This document shows positions 4,905 through 10,671 of a stretch of 29,225 bases of DNA, in pieces. Origin of the DNA: a virus; IMG/VR virus record IMGVR_UViG_3300042402_001880, positions 1 to 29,225 of that record, one strand, 5' to 3'. The translations under genes and the position numbers were made by a program. How positions within the stretch are numbered: the stretch's first letter is position 1; each line of letters opens with the position of its first letter. The notes beneath the pieces were generated by a model. It worked only from the letters and a program-made list of their open reading frames with translations. It searched no databases and had not been told where the DNA came from.

Positions 4905-5515
4905 GGGTAATTAGATCCATCTGATTGCTCTACATCGCCAAACAACTCTTGATTTAATATAACTGGTTTGTCGACGGTACCTCTAACGAACGAAGTAGAA
5001 AAATACCTATAATCATTACTTGTAACCTTAGTAGTTCCATGTAGGATATTCCCACCATGTAAGATTAATGACCTAGCCTTCGGTTTGTGAACAAGATTAA
5101 TATCGGGGTACTTAATGGCACCACCTTCATACTCATCATTAAAATATACAACTACGCCATACCTAACATGTGTATCTGCTTCTTTGTTCCAATAGTCTCT
5201 ATGAGGCTCCATAAAGTTTCCACTTGGGTGTCTTTGTAACGAAAGTTTATCAATATAGTGTAAATCGGAAAAAAGGTTTTCAAGGTTTGCATTTATTGAG
5301 TCAAACTCTTTTGGCTTAGGTCCTAATTTTTGCTTTCCATAAAAGAAACCTTTTTTATATTGTTCGGAATCGCTATCTGTCCAACCAAAATCTTCTGATT
5401 TCCACCATTCGGACTCGTCTAAAGATTTACAATAATCTAAGATAGCGGTTTGTTCGTCAAGTGAAACAAAATCTTCTATCTCATAAATATCGGGGGATAG
5501 AAGGTTAACCTTCAC
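4901..5515 (-). CDS. 2OG-Fe(II) oxygenase, prolyl-4-hydroxylase type
   Basis: A 204-residue protein with the double-stranded beta-helix core of the prolyl-4-hydroxylase family, which couples 2-oxoglutarate decarboxylation to hydroxylation. Visible residues: metal ligands H105 and D107 (PHRDYW), distal H159 (ILHGTTKV) and R170 (DYRYFSTSF) for 2-oxoglutarate; YFNDEYEGGAIKYP is the family core strand. I chose GTG at 5515, which overlaps the previous gene, because the protein then starts like the other family members; an ATG at 5596 would add 27 odd residues. It is the only oxygenase outside the fibre and operon regions. Substrate unknown. Confidence 0.85.
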   Translation of the reverse strand: MKVNLLSPDIYEIEDFVSLDEQTAILDYCKSLDESEWWKSEDFGWTDSDSEQYKKGFFYGKQKLGPKPKEFDSINANLENLFSDLHYIDKLSLQRHPSGNFMEPHRDYWNKEADTHVRYGVVVYFNDEYEGGAIKYPDINLVHKPKARSLILHGGNILHGTTKVTSNDYRYFSTSFVRGTVDKPVILNQELFGDVEQSDGSNYP

Positions 5516-5705
5516 TGGCCAATTCCCACATACGAATATCAACAAACCCATATCTAGATAGATCAGCCAATTCCTCAGTATCTGCTTCAATGACAAGTCT
5601 CACATTTGACTCAATATCAAACCCTGGTTCGTAATCCTTCTGAGCATTGGTCAGATATGCTTCTTGAATCTTTTCTAAAATTGGTTTGTAATAAAACTTA
5701 GGCAA
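5505..5705 (-). CDS. Small protein between methyltransferase and oxygenase
   Basis: A 66-residue product beginning with a TTG start (MPKFYYKPILEKIQEAYLTN). AGGTGG lies five bases before the TTG, inside the end of the upstream gene. It overlaps both neighbours. The acidic, helical sequence is not recognised. The tight overlaps make co-expression with the oxygenase likely. Confidence 0.6.
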   Translation of the reverse strand: MPKFYYKPILEKIQEAYLTNAQKDYEPGFDIESNVRLVIEADTEELADLSRYGFVDIRMWELASEG

Positions 5706-5883
5706 TTACGCCACCTGCTTGTAACTTATCATAGATATTTGACATCATAAAACCAAGGCTTGGCTGGCTTTGCTCAATTTGGCTTTTTAGTTGTTCTTCA
5801 TCTATTCCAGCCTGAAGACCTAATGCAAGATTATCTGCGTTGATGCTTTCCATCATAATTGATACTGCTTCTTCTTTTGTCAT
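5698..5883 (-). CDS. Possible internal in-frame product of the methyltransferase gene
   Basis: Within the methyltransferase frame an ATG at 5883 is preceded by AAAAGGAG six bases upstream, better than the ribosome site of the full-length gene. Initiation there would give a 61-residue helical acidic protein beginning MTKEEAVSIMMESINADNLA. It could be a separate phage protein fused in frame, or a second product. The evidence is the ribosome site only. Confidence 0.35.
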   Translation of the reverse strand: MTKEEAVSIMMESINADNLALGLQAGIDEEQLKSQIEQSQPSLGFMMSNIYDKLQAGGVIA

Positions 5884-6633
5884 ACCCACTCCTTTTTCTA
5901 TTGTTGTTGTAGTATTCTGACTATATCCTATTATATCATCAATCCGTTTTTTTGCAACTTTTATCTGTTCCGTCGAAGAGTCGTTATAGATTGTTTTTCT
6001 GTTATTTTTTAATGCTGATATAGCGACAGTGCCCGTCCCTGCAAGAATGTCTGCAACGACATCTCCCTCTTTTGAAAATGTAAGCACTAGCAAATCAGAC
6101 AGGTTTTGAGGCAAAGCATCATTTATAAATGCAATATCCCCATATTTATCTTGATCTTCAGGTGAAGCCCCAAACCCCTCTTTTATAATAAAACTTTTGA
6201 AACCTTTTATACGCCAAAGAAGGTTCTCAGAATAGGTTATATGAAATATTAGATTTGTTCCCATACCAGAAGCATCTTTTTCCCCACTTATTTCTTGTGC
6301 CCACTCTTCAAAATCCCAAGTAATAGCCCTACTAGGACATAATTTTGTTTCTTTGATTATATCTGCAATAATCCTAAACGTTCTAGGTCCATTAGGTAAA
6401 ATTAGAATTATGCTACCACTATCCTTTAAGGCGTAGTCCATGTGCTTTATAACCTTTAGCACTGATTCAAGAAATTCTTCAGTATCCTGTGCATTTTGTA
6501 ATTGTAAGGACGGATCTCCACCATATGCAATAAAATTTCTTTGATAAAATGGGAAATGAGATATAAAAAGATCTACGCTGTTAGGAGACAGGAATGTTTC
6601 TCTGGCATCTTTATTAAAAAATTCTATTTCCAC
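5698..6633 (-). CDS. DNA methyltransferase-like protein with altered catalytic motif
   Basis: A 311-residue protein with the order of a beta-class amino-methyltransferase: a motif IV-like segment first (DLFISHFPFY, residues 21-30) and the SAM-binding motif later (ADILAGTGT, 194-202) after PQNLSDLLVLTFSKEGD. Such enzymes transfer methyl groups from SAM to adenine N6 or cytosine N4, normally with S/DPPY; here the motif reads SHFPFY, so activity is uncertain. The GTG start follows CAGGAG and overlaps the previous gene. Residues 251-311 follow a strong internal ribosome site and may also be made separately. Confidence 0.65.
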   Translation of the reverse strand: MEIEFFNKDARETFLSPNSVDLFISHFPFYQRNFIAYGGDPSLQLQNAQDTEEFLESVLKVIKHMDYALKDSGSIILILPNGPRTFRIIADIIKETKLCPSRAITWDFEEWAQEISGEKDASGMGTNLIFHITYSENLLWRIKGFKSFIIKEGFGASPEDQDKYGDIAFINDALPQNLSDLLVLTFSKEGDVVADILAGTGTVAISALKNNRKTIYNDSSTEQIKVAKKRIDDIIGYSQNTTTTIEKGVGMTKEEAVSIMMESINADNLALGLQAGIDEEQLKSQIEQSQPSLGFMMSNIYDKLQAGGVIA

Positions 6634-7394
6634 GCTATCTCCTGATCGTAAGTTACGGAGTACTCTCCTGTAAATATCTCTGCATAAGAGATGATATCTC
6701 TATTGTACCTTATAACGGTGTTGATGCCTACTTTGTCTGATACATACTTCATACCCTGGACTAATGGCTCAAAAGCCATCTCCTGGTCTGCTAGGGCCTT
6801 ATTAAGGGTATCCAGGTATCTTTCCTTGCCGTACCTTTTAGATACAAATGCTTGGTCTACATAATCAAACCTTGCTTGTGCATCATTTCTTCTTGCAATG
6901 TCCGAATTGTCTATTATGTACCTTGTTGCAAAATGATCCATCCGTGTAGACCAGTTTCGCATGTTATCGCTGTACTTCTCCATGTTCTTTAGAGTTGAGT
7001 CAGCGAAAGCCATGCGTATAAGGTCTTGTTCGGAGAGATCAACCTCTGTTGCGAACGAAATCAAAAAAGCGGTTGCATAGGGGAACTTGTCGCTATATGT
7101 CTCCACGTCGAAGTGCACATTAGGATTAAAGGATTTACTCGACATACCGTCTCGAATTAAACGCATATGATTTCCGAGCGAAACAAACTCTTCTCGATTC
7201 ATATCGCAATCGACGAACAAACATTCTTCGGCATTGACTCCATCGGCGAGACATAAAATATTTTTATCATATGAACCCACTATTTTCGAACCGTTAAAAC
7301 GCTCCAATAATTTTGCGGTCATAAAACCATCCATGTCGGGAGATATAATCAAATTCTTAGAATGCTCAAGTGTTTTGAGGATGGCTGTTTTCAT
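6624..7394 (-). CDS. DHH phosphoesterase-like protein
   Basis: A 256-residue protein beginning MKTAILKTLEHSKNLIISPD. Residues 16-30 (LIISPDMDGFMTAKL) match the first motif of DHH-family phosphoesterases (D-x-D-G), followed by a VDCD strand (61-64) and GNH (74-76), which sits where DHH would be expected. DHH enzymes hydrolyse phosphodiesters in nucleic acids or nucleotides using two manganese ions. The DHH motif is altered and the C-terminal DHHA1 domain is not obvious, so the call is tentative. First gene of the minus operon; the next gene's GTG start overlaps its end. Confidence 0.45.
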   Translation of the reverse strand: MKTAILKTLEHSKNLIISPDMDGFMTAKLLERFNGSKIVGSYDKNILCLADGVNAEECLFVDCDMNREEFVSLGNHMRLIRDGMSSKSFNPNVHFDVETYSDKFPYATAFLISFATEVDLSEQDLIRMAFADSTLKNMEKYSDNMRNWSTRMDHFATRYIIDNSDIARRNDAQARFDYVDQAFVSKRYGKERYLDTLNKALADQEMAFEPLVQGMKYVSDKVGINTVIRYNRDIISYAEIFTGEYSVTYDQEIAWK

Positions 7395-7411
7395 TTTTGT
7401 AAAATACCCCT

Positions 7412-7417
7412 TATAAT
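7412..7417. promoter_or_regulatory. Divergent promoter region
   Basis: TATAAT (7412-7417) lies nine bases before the ATG of the plus gene at 7427. The overlapping TTATTATAAG on the minus strand lies 17-27 bases before the minus gene at 7394. One AT-rich palindrome may therefore serve both genes. No -35 is evident. Confidence 0.4.
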
Positions 7418-7426
7418 AATCTAGTT

Positions 7427-7696
7427 ATGACAATCCAAGACTGGGCTTCCCTTATAGTAGCCATCCTTACAATTGTATCATCAATAGCCTTTGCTATCAA
7501 GTGGATGGTAAAACATTATCTCAGCGAACTTAAGCCGAATTCTGGATCAAGTTTAAAAGACCAGGTTTCAAGATTAGAAAGTGCTTTGGACGAACAAAGA
7601 GTAGACTCTATAGTGTCACGAGATAGACAAGAGAAAAAACTTGACGAAATGTATAAGATTTTAATCGACCATATTGCTAAATTTGATAAGAAGTAA
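7427..7696 (+). CDS. Membrane protein with coiled coil, holin-like
   Basis: An 89-residue product beginning MTIQDWASLIVAILTIVSSI: one membrane helix at about residues 7-29, then a linker (LKPNSGSSLKDQ) and a charged coiled coil to the end. Small single-helix proteins of this plan are often annotated as holins or membrane proteins in phages of Gram-positive bacteria; lysis activity is not shown by sequence. A lysozyme gene lies 7 kb away on the minus strand. Translation starts near the predicted transcript start, without a ribosome site. Confidence 0.6.
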   Translation: MTIQDWASLIVAILTIVSSIAFAIKWMVKHYLSELKPNSGSSLKDQVSRLESALDEQRVDSIVSRDRQEKKLDEMYKILIDHIAKFDKK

Positions 7697-7720
7697 TTCT
7701 CCTATATACTATATATAAGA

Positions 7721-7758
7721 TATCTTGTAAATACAAACCTTAAAGATAGTTCTTTTTT
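7721..7758 (+). terminator. Weak terminator-like hairpin
   Basis: TATCTT (7721-7726) and AAGATA (7743-7748) can pair across a 16-base loop and are followed by GT and TCTTTTTT. The stem is short and AT-rich. It lies after the holin-like gene and may end its transcript. Confidence 0.35.
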
Positions 7759-7881
7759 CTTATATATTTTAAGTATACACTATCCGACATCCTGACTATT
7801 AAGACTTATTATGACAAAACGGACATTACCTATTATAACAATTTGATAACTTTAAATATCACTGTCCAAATTGTACTGATA

Positions 7882-7953
7882 TGATATACTTTAATCTGAC
7901 TAGTACTCTGGTTTGTCTCTCATACCCACCAGCCTGAGTACTAGTCTTTTTTT
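7882..7953 (+). ncRNA. Promoter-hairpin-terminator unit, candidate small RNA
   Basis: An extended -10 box TGA-TATACT (TATACT 7885-7890) predicts a start at 7897-7898, where a perfect 11-bp inverted repeat begins: GACTAGTACTC (7898-7908) and GAGTACTAGTC (7936-7946), followed by seven T. The inner 27 bases can form extra TGG/CCA and GGT/ACC pairs. The transcript would be about 56 nt and consist of little besides the hairpin. It may be a small regulatory RNA, or a strong terminator that happens to have a promoter-like box. Confidence 0.45.
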
Positions 7954-7954
7954 A

Positions 7955-7963
7955 TGGTATAAT
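7955..7963 (+). promoter_or_regulatory. Extended -10 promoter
   Basis: TGG-TATAAT directly after the T-run of the hairpin unit, nine bases before the ATG at 7973; the predicted leader is about three bases and has no ribosome site. Confidence 0.55.
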
Positions 7964-7972
7964 CTAGATATT

Positions 7973-8353
7973 ATGAATCTATGTTCACCTGAGATATTTG
8001 GAGCAGATCCAGCCAGAATTAAATGGCAGATCGTTAGAGGAGATACCTCTCCGCTTCGTGTTGAATTTTTAGAAGATGACGAAACCACATATTTTGATAC
8101 CTCTGAATGGACATATCAGGCTACTTCTTATGATCCTCAATCTGATATTTTAGATGCTCTTACAGTTACCCCTGGTGCTGGTTATGTAGATATTCTAGCC
8201 CCTGCAATTTTGACCGCTAACTGGGGTGTTGGTTATAAATCAGTTGTTACTGAATTAACTTTTGATCTTCAAGTAACCATTGATGTAAATACAATCTGGA
8301 CACCTTTGATTGGAACCATATCAGTCATTGGTGATATTACAGGAAGTCTATAA
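7973..8353 (+). CDS. Baseplate/fibre beta-domain protein, BppU-N-like
   Basis: A 126-residue product beginning MNLCSPEIFGADPARIKWQI. The segment WQIVRGDTSPLRVEFLEDD and the closing LIGTISVIGDITGSL match the plan of the two related proteins at 9199 (N-terminal domain) and 15771: an Ig-like beta domain seen at the N-termini of siphophage upper baseplate proteins. The frame is open further upstream, but that part is the hairpin unit, so I start at 7973. Likely a structural adaptor in the tail tip. Confidence 0.6.
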   Translation: MNLCSPEIFGADPARIKWQIVRGDTSPLRVEFLEDDETTYFDTSEWTYQATSYDPQSDILDALTVTPGAGYVDILAPAILTANWGVGYKSVVTELTFDLQVTIDVNTIWTPLIGTISVIGDITGSL

Positions 8354-8439
8354 TGGCAGTCGTAAAAGTAACTTCTCCTAGACCTGAGTTACCTCCAGTA
8401 ATCAGAATTAAAAACAAAACCTTCAAAGTAAATAAATAA
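8353..8439 (+). CDS. Very small basic protein
   Basis: A 28-residue product beginning MAVVKVTSPRPELPPVIRIK. It is basic and proline-containing. Start and upstream stop overlap as TAATG, implying coupled translation with the baseplate-like gene. No family recognised. Confidence 0.45.
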   Translation: MAVVKVTSPRPELPPVIRIKNKTFKVNK

Positions 8440-8444
8440 TATTG

Positions 8445-8453
8445 TGAGATAAT
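8445..8453 (+). promoter_or_regulatory. Extended -10 promoter, leaderless
   Basis: TGA-GATAAT, six bases before the ATG at 8460. No ribosome site precedes that ATG. Confidence 0.5.
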
Positions 8454-8459
8454 GTCTAT

Positions 8460-9191
8460 ATGGCTGCCTCTAAATCTATGGACTTCCCTAATGCAAAAAA
8501 ATCTAGTTATGCTGCACAAGTAGAACAGGTTCAAGCATCTCCAACTCAAGAAAGTTCAATATCTTTTCTTCCAGTCCCTGGACCAGTTGGACCACAAGGA
8601 CCAGCAGGTAGAGATGGAAAAGATGGATTGCCAGGGCCCCAAGGACCAGAAGGACCAAAGGGACAAAAGGGAGAAAAGGGACTAACTGGACAAAACGGAT
8701 TAAGTTCTTTATCTTCTTCAGGTCAACAAGCAGGGTGGGCTTCATACACAAATGTTTTTGACAAACCAATAAAACTTGGTATATCTCAAGGAGACGATGG
8801 TTGGGTAACTCTTCTACTTGACACTAAGGATAAAAACCAAAACGAAAAGTACCTTCCAAAAGATTGCACAAGTCTTTGGAATAGCCACCAGAGAGCCTTA
8901 AACTTTCACGGTATAAAGGAAGGATCCCAGGTATTCATAACATATAACTTTGAACTAACTACCTATACGTCTAACACTGAGGTTTGGCTAAGAACATATT
9001 TTGCAAGCAAGGGTAGGGAATTTGTTCAGTTGGTAGGATCTTTAAAATACCAGAACACCTACAACCTTTCTGTTACTCAACAAATATTTATTGAAGACCA
9101 GAGTATGTGGGGTAGCGGAGCAGTTCCTCAGATTAGAACGGACTTTGATGCTTCTGTAATTTTCAATTCTGTATATGTCAGCGTGGTATAA
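8460..9191 (+). CDS. Collagen-like fibre protein
   Basis: A 243-residue protein. Residues 41-80 form thirteen uninterrupted Gly-X-Y triplets (GPVGPQGPAGRDGKDGLPGP and onward), with lysine in the Y position three times and proline in Y once. A C-terminal beta-rich domain of about 155 residues follows, probably the trimeric head. Collagen-like segments are known in phage tail fibres, where they form a stiff triple-helical stalk. In animals, P4H-type and lysyl hydroxylases act on Y-position Pro and Lys; several P4H-type genes lie in this window. The stop codon overlaps the next promoter. Confidence 0.85.
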   Translation: MAASKSMDFPNAKKSSYAAQVEQVQASPTQESSISFLPVPGPVGPQGPAGRDGKDGLPGPQGPEGPKGQKGEKGLTGQNGLSSLSSSGQQAGWASYTNVFDKPIKLGISQGDDGWVTLLLDTKDKNQNEKYLPKDCTSLWNSHQRALNFHGIKEGSQVFITYNFELTTYTSNTEVWLRTYFASKGREFVQLVGSLKYQNTYNLSVTQQIFIEDQSMWGSGAVPQIRTDFDASVIFNSVYVSVV

Positions 9192-9192
9192 T
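9187..9192 (+). promoter_or_regulatory. Extended -10 promoter, leaderless
   Basis: TGG-TATAAT containing the TAA stop of the collagen-like gene; six bases then ATG at 9199. No ribosome site. Confidence 0.6.
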
Positions 9193-9198
9193 AAAACT

Positions 9199-10068
9199 AT
9201 GGCATTTCCAGGAGAACTCAATATAAACTACTACAAGGGTGATACCCATGAGTTTAAAGTATACCCTCAAAAAACAGATGGGTCAATCTTTTATCTAACG
9301 GACTATGGAAACGCTACTTTTACAATTGCTGAGACACGTGGGGTGGCAGGGGTAGATCTAGGACAGATCAGAGCAAGTGCGATAATCTCAAACGATAACA
9401 CATACATCACCTGTGCCATCACTCCAGACAATGCAAAACTTATGGATGCAGCAAAGACTTATGTATATGATATTCAAGTCTATGCTCAAGGACCAAATAC
9501 ATACGACAAAGTTTTTACTCTTTTGACAGGATCTATTTCTGTAACAGATGATGTAACACAAGATATTGGAACCCCTAATAAAGCAATTCCAACCTATAGA
9601 GTTATTTATCATAATATAAATGCAACAAGTGGAGCAATTCCAGTAGATACAAATGGATACCTTCCAAATCAAAATGTTGTCGTTGCAAACAACGGAACTC
9701 TTGCAAGATTAGGATACACTTTTGCTGGTTGGACAAAGTTTGCAGATGGTACAGGAACTGTATATTCAGCAGGATCAACAATTCCTCTTGCTAACGCAGA
9801 TATAAAACTTTATCCTAAGTGGAATGCTCCAACAGTTACATATGATAACCAGAGTGCAACAACAAGTCAAGTTGGAGGATCAACATCTTATATTCCGCAA
9901 TCGGCAATTGCGTCAATTCCAACAACAGCACCAATTAGAACAGGACATACTTTTGGCGGATGGTTTACTGGTCCTGCAGGATCGGGAACACAGGTAACAA
10001 ATAATTCTTATACTCCAGAATCTCCATACAATCCAGTTATACTTTATGCAAAGTGGACTGTAGCATGA
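9199..10068 (+). CDS. Baseplate-like protein with two Listeria-Bacteroides repeats
   Basis: A 289-residue protein. Residues 1-130 are a BppU-N-like beta domain (YYKGDTHEFKVYP ... LTGSISVTDDVT). Residues 133-209 and 211-287 are two Listeria-Bacteroides (InlB B-type) repeats, each with the signature GYTFAGW or GHTFGGW and ending in YPKW or YAKW. These small beta-grasp repeats occur in bacterial surface adhesins and would suit receptor contact. I start at 9199 because the TATAAT lies six bases upstream; an in-frame ATG at 9175 lies inside the previous gene. The next gene overlaps as ATGA. Confidence 0.75.
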   Translation: MAFPGELNINYYKGDTHEFKVYPQKTDGSIFYLTDYGNATFTIAETRGVAGVDLGQIRASAIISNDNTYITCAITPDNAKLMDAAKTYVYDIQVYAQGPNTYDKVFTLLTGSISVTDDVTQDIGTPNKAIPTYRVIYHNINATSGAIPVDTNGYLPNQNVVVANNGTLARLGYTFAGWTKFADGTGTVYSAGSTIPLANADIKLYPKWNAPTVTYDNQSATTSQVGGSTSYIPQSAIASIPTTAPIRTGHTFGGWFTGPAGSGTQVTNNSYTPESPYNPVILYAKWTVA

Positions 10069-10652
10069 CAGAGGTATTTGTATCAACTGACGATGTAAAA
10101 GTTATTGGTGGTACAGCCAATGTAAATGTTGAGGTTGACTTTGGCTCTCAAGGAGAAAGAGGAAATCTTTTTCTTTTTGGATATGGACATCCAGATGACC
10201 AAACAAATCCAGAAAATGTACAAGTCTTAGATATCTATATAAACATATTAACAACAGACTCTAAATACTTGATGATCTACCAGTTAATGCAGGTCAATGA
10301 TGTTCTAACCTGGGTTGAAATAAGCAAACTTATGGTAGACAAATATAGTGCTAATAAAAACGTATCATTTACTAACGGGGTAGCCACAGAAAGCATAGAC
10401 TTTAAGATTTCTAACATAGTCCCAACTAGTCTTATAAGTGGGCTAACTGCTTCACAGTTTAACATTCAATGTACCTTCTCAAATCCAACAAAACCCGTTG
10501 CCCACTCAATAGTAGTAAAGCCAATTACAATAGAGTCAGCAACAGGGGACATCATATTACCAGTAGGTATTAACGCTGCTGAGTTTTCAGGAAGTGCTTG
10601 GACAGGGCTTAGCGGAACACACGTAGTCCATTTCCTAATTACGGTGGTATAA
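10065..10652 (+). CDS. Virion-associated protein of unknown fold
   Basis: A 195-residue product beginning MTEVFVSTDDVKVIGGTANV. GSQGERGNLFLFGYGHP near residue 30 looks like the short Gly-rich turn before beta domains of phage fibres. The rest is beta-rich and ends in LITVV. Start overlaps the previous stop as ATGA. Its stop lies inside the TATAAT of the next promoter. Probably a structural or adhesin subunit. Confidence 0.6.
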   Translation: MTEVFVSTDDVKVIGGTANVNVEVDFGSQGERGNLFLFGYGHPDDQTNPENVQVLDIYINILTTDSKYLMIYQLMQVNDVLTWVEISKLMVDKYSANKNVSFTNGVATESIDFKISNIVPTSLISGLTASQFNIQCTFSNPTKPVAHSIVVKPITIESATGDIILPVGINAAEFSGSAWTGLSGTHVVHFLITVV

Positions 10653-10653
10653 T
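10646..10653 (+). promoter_or_regulatory. Extended -10 promoter
   Basis: TG-G-TATAAT (hexamer 10648-10653) includes the stop of the previous gene. Predicted start near 10660 gives a leader of about 12 bases with GGTGAT before the ATG at 10672. Confidence 0.5.
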
Positions 10654-10671
10654 CTAAGATGGTGATATGTA

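Noticed and set aside
5516-5596. N-terminal extension of the first oxygenase (start at 5596)
   Set aside because: The extra residues overlap another gene and do not resemble the N-termini of the other oxygenases; the GTG at 5515 fits better.
7898-7946. tRNA or riboswitch
   Set aside because: Only one long hairpin; no cloverleaf, no anticodon arm and no known aptamer pattern.
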